Assembly: GCA_964565615.1 (NCBI GenBank)
Contig: CAZMFO010000003.1
Span: 1 to 64,000 of the forward strand
Source of the DNA: HK-STAS-PATE-36 sp964565615
GTDB lineage: Bacteria; Patescibacteriota; Saccharimonadia; Saccharimonadales; JAGQNJ01
Direction of reading: 5' to 3'
DNA: 64,000 nucleotides
Numbering within the stretch: position 1 is the stretch's first letter; every line of letters starts with the position of its first letter. The notes beneath the pieces were generated by a model, which had not been told where the DNA came from, searched no databases, and worked only from the letters and a program-made list of their open reading frames with translations. Positions 1 to 9,314 of the stretch are shown here, piece after piece. The translations under genes were made by a program, and so were the position numbers.

Positions 1-54
1 GGCACCAGGTTTTGGTCCTGGCATTCGGGGGTTCGAATCCCTCCATCCCAGCCA
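1..54 (+). tRNA. tRNA-Gln (UUG), 3' part only
   Basis: Anticodon stem CCAGG/CCTGG encloses the 7-nt loop TTTTGGT, which places UUG at positions 34-36 with G37. A T-arm with GTTCGAAT and an acceptor strand ending in an encoded CCA follow. The 5' half lies outside the window. Reading the anticodon as UGG (Pro) would put T at position 37 and is disfavoured. Confidence 0.9.
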
Positions 55-77
55 TAAACGAGATTAAGTCGGAATTG

Positions 78-99
78 TCGCCTGAAACGGCGATTTTTT
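78..99 (+). terminator. Rho-independent terminator after tRNA-Gln
   Basis: Stem TCGCC/GGCGA with a 6-nt loop is followed directly by six T residues, 24 nt after the tRNA 3' end. Confidence 0.85.
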
Positions 100-310
100 C
101 GTTGAGTTTTTGAAGCCTAGAATAAAGCCCGAACACGGGTTTGAGCCATAGACATCAGGTAAATTTGCTTTTGATGCTAAAAAACTAAATATCTAAGAAG
201 TAAGGCAAGAGTAACTTCTACTCAAAAGCGCCTATTTTTGTTCTGGTTTTGAAATAAGACTATCTCGGATACCACAAAAACATAAATTTTCTAGTGAGTT
301 ATACAATAGA

Positions 311-1831
311 CTAGTATCTAGTTCTGTTAGCATAACAATAATATCGACTAACGGAACCGTCAGCACACTCATTTATAGCTGGCTCTACTATGTACATCTT
401 GTCTTGCGTAAACAACTGGTATAAAAACGACTTACCGTCATCATCTATACCCAAGTTGCGCCATTTCTGAGCGGTGGTTGGATTAGTCCCGCCCGACACC
501 TGGATGCTTGCTGCGTTTGGACTGCTATCGGTGATAATCAAGCCGTACTCGCGCATAGCCACCGCGAAGATCCGTGCAGTTTCACGCTTGCGCTCAGTGT
601 AGCCCCTTTTATCAAGCCAAGCCTGAATCTCGGTGTCAGATATATTTAAGGCAACTCTAGTACCTTCTGGAACAGTATGGTCGGTTATGTGATTAGTGTC
701 GCCGACTCTCTCGTATTGTCCGGCAGGTGCGACAGCGGTATTGCAGGTGTTGCCAAGAGCAGGATCATTAATACTTAACGTACGAGAGCAGGTGGGCCCA
801 GCACCGGTATTGGATATGGCAAACTTTAGTGCATGTCGTATCTCTCCGGCCTCAACTTCCTCGGGAGTAGTCAATCCAGCACTATTTTGGATGCCACCGC
901 CACCGGCTGCCGGATGATTACCATCGTATGTCCGTGTGTCGGCATATGAGAAGTCAGGTTTGCGCGCAATGTTGGCAGCAGCCACACATAGATCGGTATT
1001 GGGGTCGTATGACAAGCCCTTACCCACCGAGAACGCCCAACAATTAGCGATACTATTGATATATTGTGAGTTCATATCATTGCGAGAAATTGCCCACAAA
1101 AACCACTCTTTGCCAGTTTCGTAATCTCGCACCAAGACCAGGCTATCATACCCCCACGACGGCATCCATTGCGGGTTCCATGGCACAGTCGCATTCCAAT
1201 CGTAATTAGGCGATTCAATCCAGCTGCCACCGATATTCGCATTGTACCCCAAATAGTTAGTTTTAAGACGAATTTTGACCCACTGAGTAGCATCTTTAAC
1301 ATCATACACTGGGACAGAGTAGTCGTTATAGTTTGCTGGTGTATGTGGCAACAGGCCGAACTCCGTTGTAAAGTCTAATTTTGTCGTAAGCGTCGGTACA
1401 CCATTATTCGTATAATATCCAGGCTTATTTGTAATTGCATAGTTTGCGATACGATTAACAAAATCGTCGCTTTTTGATGTCCACTTGGTCAGGTTGCAGA
1501 CAGGTACATTCCATGCCGCAGATGGACTGCCACTTCGCATACTATTCTGATAGTTAGACGATCGTGCTCCGCAAACTGAATCACCTTGTTGCCCAAACTT
1601 AACATAAGATCCTCCAGAAGCCGAAGAATCGCCTTGAATAACGGCAACGCTTCCCGATAAGGAGCCTACTTCTGGCTCAATACTTACCGAATTTGTTAAA
1701 GCCCTAGAAACAAATACAGTAACGGTGCCGAGTATAGCAATCACCAGCACCATTACAACCGGTCGCCTTAAAAGACTAACAAATATCTGTTTGATTATAA
1801 AAAATGGCAGATCAAAATGCCTAAACTTCAT
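311..1831 (-). CDS. Membrane-anchored surface protein with SVS-EPE module
   Basis: A basic N-terminus is followed by a membrane segment at about residues 25-45 and the motif SVSIEPEVG, then DSSASGGSYVKFG. The same anchor plus module is found in two other proteins of this window (4749 and 6071 starts). The remaining ~400 residues are Trp/Tyr/Asn-rich and contain the segment EEVEAGEIRHALKFAI followed by a stretch ending in REYGLIITDSS. Similar paired motifs occur in secreted actinobacterial proteins of unknown function, some near polysaccharide-active enzymes; this resemblance is from memory. No catalytic residues can be assigned. It is probably an exported, carbohydrate-related protein. The ribosome binding site is weak (GGTG). 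It lies alone, convergent with the tRNA-Gln unit. Confidence 0.75.
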   Translation of the reverse strand: MKFRHFDLPFFIIKQIFVSLLRRPVVMVLVIAILGTVTVFVSRALTNSVSIEPEVGSLSGSVAVIQGDSSASGGSYVKFGQQGDSVCGARSSNYQNSMRSGSPSAAWNVPVCNLTKWTSKSDDFVNRIANYAITNKPGYYTNNGVPTLTTKLDFTTEFGLLPHTPANYNDYSVPVYDVKDATQWVKIRLKTNYLGYNANIGGSWIESPNYDWNATVPWNPQWMPSWGYDSLVLVRDYETGKEWFLWAISRNDMNSQYINSIANCWAFSVGKGLSYDPNTDLCVAAANIARKPDFSYADTRTYDGNHPAAGGGGIQNSAGLTTPEEVEAGEIRHALKFAISNTGAGPTCSRTLSINDPALGNTCNTAVAPAGQYERVGDTNHITDHTVPEGTRVALNISDTEIQAWLDKRGYTERKRETARIFAVAMREYGLIITDSSPNAASIQVSGGTNPTTAQKWRNLGIDDDGKSFLYQLFTQDKMYIVEPAINECADGSVSRYYCYANRTRY

Positions 1832-2022
1832 AGATAATCACCACTCTAAGTTCACGAATAATCATTTTTAATTACCATTAATATAATACACTATTATGTT
1901 TGCATTTTAATACTTTAAAAATCAATAAACTAAAAACTCATTTACCTAAACCACCCCTAACCAGCAAGCTCTAAGACATAATCTAAGTACAGAGACCAAT
2001 TTTAGTTTATAATAATATAGCG
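1832..2022. other. AT-rich divergent intergenic region
   Basis: Separates the minus-strand surface protein from the plus-strand HD hydrolase. Apart from the HD-gene -10 element at 2008-2013, no ORF, tRNA or clear terminator is visible. Confidence 0.6.
2008..2013 (+). promoter_or_regulatory. -10 element, near-leaderless, for HD hydrolase
   Basis: TATAAT ends 9 nt before the ATG at 2023, so transcription would begin at or within a few bases of the start codon. No SD is present. Confidence 0.6.
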
Positions 2023-2601
2023 ATGTTAAACTACACTCCTAGACTAGACAAAGCTCTGCGAGTTGCCTCGTGGGCGCACGCTAAAGCTAAACAACTCCGA
2101 AAGGGAACAGATATACCATATATTATTCACCCATTTGGCACATTTATTGTTGCCAGTAGCGTTACGGATGACGAAAACACACTTATTGCCTGTTTGCTCC
2201 ACGATGTCCTAGAGGATGTCTCGCCTAGTGTCTATAGGAAAGGCGACCTAGTTAACGATTTTGGGGCAGAAGTGGCAAACATAGTGCAAGATGTTACCAA
2301 AGACCAGACTATAAGCGATTGGCATACAGTTTCTAAAGCTTACTTAGATCACCTGCAGACCAAAGCAAAGAAAGAGGCGGTTATTGTTTGCGGGGCAGAC
2401 AAAATACACAACCTAACATCCACATTGATAGACTACCAAGAAGTTGGTGACACCATCTGGCAACGGTTTACCACCAAGAACATTGACGACCAGATTTGGT
2501 GGTACGAATCAGTCCTAGCTGTTTTGCAGAAACGCCAAGCTCCTCAAGCTCTGATTGACCAGTTATCTAGCCTTCTCAACCAATTAAAAGAGTGCAAATA
2601 G
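2023..2601 (+). CDS. Small HD-domain hydrolase, SpoT/MESH1-like
   Basis: 192 residues, about the size of single-domain RelA/SpoT hydrolases. The family pattern is visible: H19 in SWAHAKAKQLRKGT, PYIIHP with H36, the HD dyad at H60-D61 followed by VLED, and a downstream D in the VTKD segment. Metazoan MESH1 and bacterial small alarmone hydrolases with this layout remove the 3'-pyrophosphate of (p)ppGpp in a Mn-dependent reaction. No synthetase, TGS or ACT domain is attached. The substrate is inferred, and another nucleotide pyrophosphate is possible. It is a single-gene unit with a leaderless-type promoter. Confidence 0.85.
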   Translation: MLNYTPRLDKALRVASWAHAKAKQLRKGTDIPYIIHPFGTFIVASSVTDDENTLIACLLHDVLEDVSPSVYRKGDLVNDFGAEVANIVQDVTKDQTISDWHTVSKAYLDHLQTKAKKEAVIVCGADKIHNLTSTLIDYQEVGDTIWQRFTTKNIDDQIWWYESVLAVLQKRQAPQALIDQLSSLLNQLKECK

Positions 2602-2639
2602 AGGAAAGTCGTTTTAAAAATACATCTAAAACCTATCCT

Positions 2640-3230
2640 CTAATTTGAGGGAGGTAAAGATGTAAAGTTAACATTTGATGGGGTTTCGAACAATGAATCG
2701 TCAACAACCCAACTCTGACAATCTAGTGAGAAAGATTGATTGACCTTATCAAAAGACTCGCTAGAAGGTGTGGTAGAGGGTGATGGGCTTTGTGGATTCT
2801 CTAGTGCTTTTCGATCCATAACCATTCCGAAGCTCTGACCGTTAGTAGTAGTCCAAGAATAGACCTTATCTGCCACTGCCAAAGTACTACTTTCTCCCAT
2901 ATTGCCTTGATCTGTTTGCATAGTCATTTTCATTAAACCAAGACCAGTACCATCCGAATACATCGTGCCAACACCCTTACCTCCCTCACCAGCATAAGAG
3001 AACGAGCACTTTTGGGCTTTTCCAGATCTTGCTAAAGAAAACAGACTAGTGTCACTTTTTGACTCATCAGTTGATGTATTTGTTTGTTGTTGCTCTTGAG
3101 AAGTATTAGTATTAACCTTTTCTGACTGACTGGAAGAAGATTTTGGCTTTCGACCAACCAAATAAGCACCAGTACCAATCAATAAAATTAGTACACCTAC
3201 AATAATTCCAATTTTTAAACCTTTTGACAT
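2640..3230 (-). CDS. Membrane-anchored protein of unknown function
   Basis: One N-terminal membrane helix (about residues 5-26) is followed by a low-complexity S/T/Q/K linker (30-65) and a globular C-terminal part with two Cys in similar contexts (QKCSFSY and SLDCQSW) that could form a disulfide outside the cell. The segment around MKMTMQTDQG and VYSWTTTNGQSFGMVMD suggests a beta-rich fold resembling lipoprotein-type domains seen in CPR genomes. No lipobox Cys is present. The SD GGAGG lies 7 nt before the ATG. Function unknown. Confidence 0.75.
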   Translation of the reverse strand: MSKGLKIGIIVGVLILLIGTGAYLVGRKPKSSSSQSEKVNTNTSQEQQQTNTSTDESKSDTSLFSLARSGKAQKCSFSYAGEGGKGVGTMYSDGTGLGLMKMTMQTDQGNMGESSTLAVADKVYSWTTTNGQSFGMVMDRKALENPQSPSPSTTPSSESFDKVNQSFSLDCQSWVVDDSLFETPSNVNFTSLPPSN

Positions 3231-3318
3231 AGATTATCCTCCTTATATAAATGCAATTATACACCCTTACCGCAAATTATTACTATCATTTAATAATCTC
3301 GAGATGCGTCTTAGCTTA

Positions 3319-3510
3319 CTAGCCTCGTCGGCGACCTCCATAAGCACTTCCACCGTATGATGCAACAATCGGTTGAGCTGGCTTAAAAACATCTATGTTT
3401 AGAGCCTTTACAACTCCGCCAAGTCCAACCAAAGACACCAAACCAACCCCGATGTACTGTAAAAAATCCTTACGAGATACTTCTTGTTTTAGTAATTCAT
3501 CTACTTGCAT
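3319..3510 (-). CDS. Small Tat-like signal protein with Gly/Arg tail
   Basis: 63 residues. The N-terminus has SRKDFLQYIGVGL followed by a hydrophobic stretch to about residue 37. This resembles a twin-arginine signal or anchor, except that the pair is Arg-Lys. The last residues are SYGGSAYGGRRRG. A good SD (AAGGA) lies 7 nt upstream of the ATG. Such SAYGG-tailed miniproteins recur in Saccharibacteria in my recollection, without known function. It could be a membrane-tethered peptide, a substrate for C-terminal processing, or a residual anchor. Confidence 0.65.
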   Translation of the reverse strand: MQVDELLKQEVSRKDFLQYIGVGLVSLVGLGGVVKALNIDVFKPAQPIVASYGGSAYGGRRRG

Positions 3511-3651
3511 ATTTTTGTTTCCTTTTGATTACTTTTGATTTTTTGTAATACTGATTTTAATATAACCTAACAATAACGACTTTGCAATAGTTTTTTCTTA
3601 AATTCTTACCCCCTAGTGCTCACAACAAAAATCCTGTATAAAAAAGAGAAT

Positions 3652-4749
3652 TTACCGCATATCTACATTGTTAACTTTTGGCGATTTTCCCTCACTAATA
3701 GAAACATACCCCCGACTATTTGCCTTAAAACCAACGGCTTCGCCTTGTCCTTCGCTGATAGAAGGGCCTAAGCAAGGTGTGCCACTTAGGGCTGATTCTA
3801 CGGATTTATTACGGCTATCATAAATATAATAGGCTGGGTATGTCCTGATGATAATTGTTGAACCGTCTGGCGACATATCAGATGCGGTTGTTTCTTGATA
3901 TGGTTTTGAGTTGCCTTTTTGAAACCTAACACCCGTATCAATCATTGTGGTAGTGCTTCCGACTGACAAATTGCGACCATTGACCTTATAGATCTTAGAT
4001 TCACCATTAGGCGTTTTTTGTACTATGTACCAAAACCCATCGCGAGGATCAACAAAAAAAGACTCGGCATTATGAGCTCCATCTGGATACTTTAGTATAA
4101 AGCCTTCTGCTGATACAGATTGAGAACCTCCGTTAAGATTGGCTGTTGGCTCGGCTATTCGATAAATCTTAATTGAACCCCTTGAGCTACCGTTATCGCC
4201 AATGTCGGCTATGTATAGATAGTCTTTATTGATATCTGGGCCCGGTCCTATACCAATATCTTCGTAATCAATTGCCGAGATACCCGATCCAGACAAATTA
4301 TAGGTACCAATAAGACCTCCAGAAGCATTAAGGGCAAAAAACCGAGCACTATCCCCGCTATCGTTATGCACCCAATAAACCCCATTTTGCTTACGCGATG
4401 CAACTACACCAGAAATCTCCTCTAGCTTTGTAGATCCCGAACTGACATTGCCCGAAACCGAAAGGGCTAACCTGTTTGCACAGGCCTGGGTATAAACTGT
4501 ATCGCTATCTATTAAACTACCAAATTGGACACATTTTCCTTGCGAAGCCTGATCATCATTGCAGTCCGAAACTCCAACTTTGTTCCCGTTTTCCGGCTCT
4601 AAACTGACAGAAAAAGTCCCCGCCAAAGAAATTCGCAAGACTACCACACCGACTAATGCAATTAAAGCAATTACAGCCAATGCCAACATTCGCCGTTTAT
4701 GCTGGTTATGAAATTGTTTTAATCTAGCCTTTTTTGAAACTTTAAGCAT
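3652..4749 (-). CDS. Membrane-anchored beta-propeller-like protein with SVS-EPE module
   Basis: Basic N-terminus, membrane helix (about 20-42), then FSVSLEPENG and GKCVQFG, the same module as in the neighbouring GH5 protein. The C-terminal ~280 residues carry repeated blade-like segments: YWVHNDSGDSARFFALN, YEDIGIGPGP, YLYIADIGDNGS, IKIYRIAEP and FWYIVQKTPNG. This is typical of six-bladed propellers related to SMP-30/NHL or the esterase-like domain of phytase families. It starts 17 nt after the GH5 gene with no SD, so it is probably translated from the same transcript. The role is likely extracellular; the substrate is unknown. Confidence 0.75.
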   Translation of the reverse strand: MLKVSKKARLKQFHNQHKRRMLALAVIALIALVGVVVLRISLAGTFSVSLEPENGNKVGVSDCNDDQASQGKCVQFGSLIDSDTVYTQACANRLALSVSGNVSSGSTKLEEISGVVASRKQNGVYWVHNDSGDSARFFALNASGGLIGTYNLSGSGISAIDYEDIGIGPGPDINKDYLYIADIGDNGSSRGSIKIYRIAEPTANLNGGSQSVSAEGFILKYPDGAHNAESFFVDPRDGFWYIVQKTPNGESKIYKVNGRNLSVGSTTTMIDTGVRFQKGNSKPYQETTASDMSPDGSTIIIRTYPAYYIYDSRNKSVESALSGTPCLGPSISEGQGEAVGFKANSRGYVSISEGKSPKVNNVDMR

Positions 4750-4766
4750 TACCGTTTATGTTTGAG

Positions 4767-6071
4767 CTAAAAATAATCGTTTACCCATGGCTTCCAGCCG
4801 GCTGGCGAGTTATCGCTTGCTCTATATGTAGCCGACATTTCGGTATTAGGAGGGTTCTGACCACCAGACCCACCTTGGTTATAAAACAGCCATAACGCTC
4901 GGCTAAGCCTATACCTATTATAAAGCTGAGTAACATCTTTGCGCCACTGAGATGCATTTGCTCCGCCTTCAATAATACCGTATTCACCAATATAAAGAGG
5001 AAAACGAAGCCGTGAATCAGCTAGCATATTAACATTGGCTAGTATGTGGGCCTCCAGATCGGCTATTCTGGGGTAAACATAGCCCGGACGGTTCTCATAA
5101 GCCTCGTTCCCACATCTATTACCGGAATTGTTATAGCCATTTGTATTACAGCCAGATATCTGACCACCACTAGAATTGTGATTTCCAGCATAATAATCGT
5201 GATAAGAAAATATGATGTTTGATTTGTTAGATATTCCACTAACGAGAGCATTAGCAGACTGCAACTTATCGCCAGACTGTGGCTCTATCATCAAAATTTT
5301 GTCTTGATCAACTTCTCTAACATAGTTAATTAATCTATTATACATAGAGATTAATTGTGCGTCATCAGAGTAGGGGACAGGTTGCACCTCGTTAGCCAAA
5401 TCAATTGCCACTACCGTACTTTCGTTTTTGTATTCGTTAGCCACCTTCTGAATATAGTTTTTTGCTTTAGAATTAATTTCTCCTATGCGACCGTTTTCGC
5501 CCGTAGAGTGGATTGGGTCTAAAATTACATATAGCCCAACACTCTTGCAATTATCTACTAACGCCCTTAACCAATCAAATTTTTGCTGGCTAAAGCTTGT
5601 TGATCCTAAACTAGGCTGAAAGGACGGCCAATCCATTGCTACACGGATAGAATTGAAACCCTTATCTTTGATTTTTTGTAATTGTGCCCGATTAACATAA
5701 GTAGTTGAATAACTAGTTGATTTACCGAAGTCCCGAAGATTTACCCCATGCATAACTACCGGCTGATTATTACTGTTGCAAAATGCATCGGGATAACATG
5801 TCTTAAACTCTCCGTTAGATGGTGGCGGGGTAACTGTCGTTCCAAATTTAATGTATTTGCCATTACTAGCAGACGAATCGTCAATAACCTCAACATTTTG
5901 CCGAGAAGGGGATGATTCTGGCTCCATACTAACGCTAAAAGTAGCCGCCTTACTAAAAGCCAAAACGAGCGTTCCAACCAGAGCTATGAAAACAATTACA
6001 AATAATATACGCAACCGTTTCTGCTGTTTGGATGATCTTTTGATTTTAGATAACAACGTTTTCGTATGCAT
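4767..6071 (-). CDS. Membrane-anchored GH5-family glycoside hydrolase
   Basis: Membrane helix at residues 21-41, module FSVSMEPES/ASNGKYIKFG at 45-77, then a GH5-type (beta/alpha)8 domain from about 90 to 434. Clan GH-A signatures are present: SIRVAMDWPSFQP, the acid/base in DLANEVQ (E228), SYHDYY (H291) and the nucleophile in LYIGEYG (E363). GH5 enzymes hydrolyse beta-1,4-glucans, mannans and related glycans with retention of configuration. The specificity cannot be read from the sequence. The protein would face outward from the cell membrane. SD AGGA lies about 6 nt before the ATG. The propeller gene follows 17 nt downstream. Confidence 0.88.
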   Translation of the reverse strand: MHTKTLLSKIKRSSKQQKRLRILFVIVFIALVGTLVLAFSKAATFSVSMEPESSPSRQNVEVIDDSSASNGKYIKFGTTVTPPPSNGEFKTCYPDAFCNSNNQPVVMHGVNLRDFGKSTSYSTTYVNRAQLQKIKDKGFNSIRVAMDWPSFQPSLGSTSFSQQKFDWLRALVDNCKSVGLYVILDPIHSTGENGRIGEINSKAKNYIQKVANEYKNESTVVAIDLANEVQPVPYSDDAQLISMYNRLINYVREVDQDKILMIEPQSGDKLQSANALVSGISNKSNIIFSYHDYYAGNHNSSGGQISGCNTNGYNNSGNRCGNEAYENRPGYVYPRIADLEAHILANVNMLADSRLRFPLYIGEYGIIEGGANASQWRKDVTQLYNRYRLSRALWLFYNQGGSGGQNPPNTEMSATYRASDNSPAGWKPWVNDYF

Positions 6072-6242
6072 ACTTTCCTCCGTCAGCTAAAAGTAACTTT
6101 CTGTCAATCTACTGACGCCGTATGTACCTTTAATAATTTTCATTATGCTTATTGTAAACCACATCTCGCTATCGGGTCAACAACCAGAAAAATGTACATA
6201 ACATAACACACCCTGTTGTTATGGCGTAATCTGGAATTTATG

Positions 6243-6248
6243 TATAAT
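6243..6248 (+). promoter_or_regulatory. -10 element of leaderless terC
   Basis: TATAAT lies 8 nt before the GTG at 6257, which would give a transcript starting at about the initiation codon. No SD is visible. Confidence 0.6.
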
Positions 6249-6256
6249 ATGTTTAA

Positions 6257-7273
6257 GTGATTGACTTAGCCTCTTCTGCAACTGTTATACCTGTTTATGA
6301 CTACATTGTGCCGTGGTTTATGTATTTAATAGTCATTGTTGTAATGTTGTTTTACGCCATAATTGAGTGGCTCCATGTCAAGCACGATCACATCATCAAT
6401 ACAAAAGAGGCTACAATTTGGTCTCTGGGGTACATTGTTACGGCATTGCTTTTTGCTATTCCTGTTTATTTGTTTATTTCGCCCCAAGCCAGCGGAGAGT
6501 ACCTTGCGGCATGGGCAATAGAGAAGGCTCTAAGCCTAGATAATCTTTTTGTTATCGGTTTGATATTTACCAGCTTTAAAATACCAGCCTCACTAGAGAG
6601 GCGTATGCTAAATTACGGTATTGCAGGAGCGATTATCTTTAGGTTGATATTTATTCTGCTAGGCTATGAGCTCCTTAAGTCGTTTTCTTGGGTCAGTATA
6701 CTTTTTGGGCTTATTTTGCTTAAATCTGCCGTAGAAGCCCTAAAAGATGCCGGCAAAAAAAATCACACAGTAGCAAAAGCCGATGAGCAAAAATTATGGA
6801 AGATACTAACCAAGTATTTACCTATACACTCAAAGCTTGATGGGCACAAGCTAATTACAAAGGTTAAAGGCAAAAAAATGCTTACACTTATGGCTGGTGT
6901 TATTTTGCTAATAGAAGTGTCCGATATTATTTTTGCAGTAGATTCAGTGCCTGCCGTGTTGGCGGTTTCGCCCAATAGATTTATCGCATATAGTTCAAAT
7001 GTCTTTGCATTACTGGGGCTTCGGGCATTATTTTTTGTCTATCAATCAATAGCAGATAAGTTCTGGGCACTAGAATGGGGACTAGCTGGTATTTTGTTAT
7101 GGATATCACTCAAAATGATAGTTGCCCCCACCAACCTGCCATTTGGCATCGTATGGATTGGCTTGCATATTCCTATTGCTTTAAGCTTAAGCGTATTGGC
7201 GTTCTTATTGTTTGGCTCAATTATATTAAGTATTTTTTACCAAAAACCAGATAAAACCCCACCCCCTGCATAA
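6257..7273 (+). CDS. TerC/Alx-family integral membrane protein
   Basis: 338 residues with about nine membrane helices. It shows the TerC pattern of acidic residues within helices, e.g. EKALSLDNLFVI and IEVSDIIFAVDSVPAV. Members (E. coli Alx, Bacillus MeeF/MeeY) export Mn2+ or other metal ions, and metallate secreted proteins in Firmicutes. The GTG start is chosen because a TATAAT element is correctly spaced for leaderless initiation. No tellurite-resistance genes are nearby. The yybP-ykoY Mn riboswitch that often precedes this family is absent, as there is no leader. Confidence 0.9.
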   Translation: MIDLASSATVIPVYDYIVPWFMYLIVIVVMLFYAIIEWLHVKHDHIINTKEATIWSLGYIVTALLFAIPVYLFISPQASGEYLAAWAIEKALSLDNLFVIGLIFTSFKIPASLERRMLNYGIAGAIIFRLIFILLGYELLKSFSWVSILFGLILLKSAVEALKDAGKKNHTVAKADEQKLWKILTKYLPIHSKLDGHKLITKVKGKKMLTLMAGVILLIEVSDIIFAVDSVPAVLAVSPNRFIAYSSNVFALLGLRALFFVYQSIADKFWALEWGLAGILLWISLKMIVAPTNLPFGIVWIGLHIPIALSLSVLAFLLFGSIILSIFYQKPDKTPPPA

Positions 7274-7513
7274 TACTGTTGTGATTAACACTATGGCTAG
7301 ACTATTGCTTGTTTATGGTTATCTTTGGTAACATTTAACCATTAGCGTAACTTAACAACTTAGGGTAAGAGACTGTCGGTAATAAAAGGGTGGCTATAAC
7401 TTTTTTATAAAAACTAAGAGAGTAATTGTAATTTAATAAAGATTTTTTATTTAACTATTAGCTAAAGCTATTAGTAATAAAGTCGTAAAGATATAAAAAG
7501 GGAGTTTAAATAT

Positions 7514-9271
7514 ATGGTTAAGAACAATCGTTATCATACTAGATACGCCAACAATACAAACAACAGAACAAGCATTATACCCCTAGCTAAAGAACTAGGC
7601 TTTGCTCTATTTCTACTAGCTACCGTACTAATCTTTAGCCCTAAGCAAGCTAGTGCCGCTAGCTTTAATGTGGTTACTGGGTCTAGTGCTATTAACTCAG
7701 ATGGTAACTGCCAGCTAGAAGAAGCCATTACTAACATTAATGACGGCACCAGAACAAATGCAGATTGTATAGAAACCGGAGCCTATGGGACAGACGACAC
7801 CATCAACCTACCAGCCGGGACTATTACGGGGCCGGGGTCAGACATAGGAACCCTGTTCAAATCCGTTAAGATTATTGGTCAAGGTAAGGGTGTATCGATC
7901 ATTGATGATGGGGGAATTTATCTATATGGTGATGGCAGTGACATGCTCGAGCTTCATAATTTCAGTATGGTCGGTGACGGATTCTCGGTTCAAAATAATA
8001 ACTCAACTATTGTTGATGAGTTAGATGTTGATTATGGGAATACCGACGAGATGAGTGCGATAGAGGGTGGTTCTTTAATTATTCGGGATAGCAACTTTCA
8101 TAACAATCTAACGGGCTCGGGCTTTCCTCTAGTTTTGGTAGATGTATCGGGTGACAACGCAATCCTAGATGTAGAAAACACCACCTTTAGCCATGGTGGT
8201 AAAGGTCTCCAACTACATGTCGGATCTGGCCACGAACTCGTAGCTAGCATTAAAAATAGCACATTCCATAATTTATCCGGTAATAATGAGTCTTTGTATA
8301 GCTCGAGCAGGGGCATAGTTGCCATTACAGATAGTAATCCTAGCAATAAGCTTACTTACACCACCGTAAACAACACCTTCAGTAACATTACCAATGTTGG
8401 TAGTGGGGCGGAACTCTCTTCTGCTATTACCGAATATGCAGATAGTGGCACTATCACCCACACCGCCCAAAACGATCTTTATGCTGTTGGTAATGGTAGT
8501 ACTGCAGTCAACTACATCAGATACGCTGGCTCTGGCTCTAGTGCTCCGACTTTTACCACCACCAGCAACGGTGGCAATATCTCTAGCGACAATAGCTTCA
8601 GTAGCTATCTAACTCAGTCTTCTGACAAGCACAATCAAACAAGTTTGGCATCCTTTCTGGGTGTGCTCACCGACAATGGGGGTAAGGTGCCAACCCTAGC
8701 TTTGCTGGAAGGTTCTCCAGCTATTAATGCTGGTACAAATGTAGCTGGTATGACAACTGATGCTAGAGGAGTAGCTCGCCCACAAGGAGGAGCCTTTGAT
8801 GCAGGAGCCTATGAGTTTAGTTTTTCATCATCTATATCTACTACGGCTTATGTAAATAATCCTAATGGCTCTGGTACTATAGCTTTAACTGGTAATCCTA
8901 CCATATCTAAGCGTCCAACTTTTTCTGGAACAGCTACTGCTGGTTCTTTAGTAGAGGTAACCGTTAACTCTGATCCTGTTATCTGTAATGCTACGGCAGA
9001 TAGTTCTGGCAATTGGAGTTGTACTTTGCCTAGTGATTTAGTACCCGGTACACATAGTGTAACTATAAGAATAACTAAACCAGATAGCTCGGTAGAAACC
9101 TTAGGGCCATATAGTGTGGTGGTAGTAGAAGGGCAAGCTACTACTTTATCTAATACTGGGCAGAATACTAAAGCTATAACTGGTATAGGTAGCTTATTGG
9201 TCTTAGCTACTGGTGCTTTGGCTATAATTAAGCGAGTTAAGAGGCGTAAGGGGTTTTCAGCTAATAAGTGA
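7514..9271 (+). CDS. Exported parallel beta-helix protein with LPXTG-like sorting tail
   Basis: A signal peptide (hydrophobic 28-42, AxA-type end SAASA near 50) precedes a Ser/Asn/Gly-rich right-handed beta-helix region (about 50-410). This opens with CQLEEAI, as in the CSLREAI group, and closes with a choice-of-anchor-Q-like segment containing DARGVARPQGG and DAGAYEF. An Ig-like domain follows (about 450-540). The C-terminus is a sorting signal: LSNTG, a hydrophobic helix, then KRVKRRKG. LSNTG deviates from LPXTG at the Pro position. No sortase gene is in the window. It probably serves as a host- or surface-binding adhesin. The SD GGGAG is about 10 nt upstream. Confidence 0.8.
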   Translation: MVKNNRYHTRYANNTNNRTSIIPLAKELGFALFLLATVLIFSPKQASAASFNVVTGSSAINSDGNCQLEEAITNINDGTRTNADCIETGAYGTDDTINLPAGTITGPGSDIGTLFKSVKIIGQGKGVSIIDDGGIYLYGDGSDMLELHNFSMVGDGFSVQNNNSTIVDELDVDYGNTDEMSAIEGGSLIIRDSNFHNNLTGSGFPLVLVDVSGDNAILDVENTTFSHGGKGLQLHVGSGHELVASIKNSTFHNLSGNNESLYSSSRGIVAITDSNPSNKLTYTTVNNTFSNITNVGSGAELSSAITEYADSGTITHTAQNDLYAVGNGSTAVNYIRYAGSGSSAPTFTTTSNGGNISSDNSFSSYLTQSSDKHNQTSLASFLGVLTDNGGKVPTLALLEGSPAINAGTNVAGMTTDARGVARPQGGAFDAGAYEFSFSSSISTTAYVNNPNGSGTIALTGNPTISKRPTFSGTATAGSLVEVTVNSDPVICNATADSSGNWSCTLPSDLVPGTHSVTIRITKPDSSVETLGPYSVVVVEGQATTLSNTGQNTKAITGIGSLLVLATGALAIIKRVKRRKGFSANK

Positions 9272-9314
9272 GGTTTGGCGTAATGTCTATTGCCTTATTG
9301 TACGGTATTTATTG

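Noticed and set aside
1..54. tRNA-Pro (UGG) reading of the partial tRNA
   Set aside because: It would shift the loop and put a pyrimidine at position 37; the symmetric 5-bp stem gives UUG.
2601..2640. TAGAGGA/TCCTCTA inverted repeat between convergent genes as a terminator
   Set aside because: Only 7 bp with a 30-nt loop and no T-run; too weak to call.
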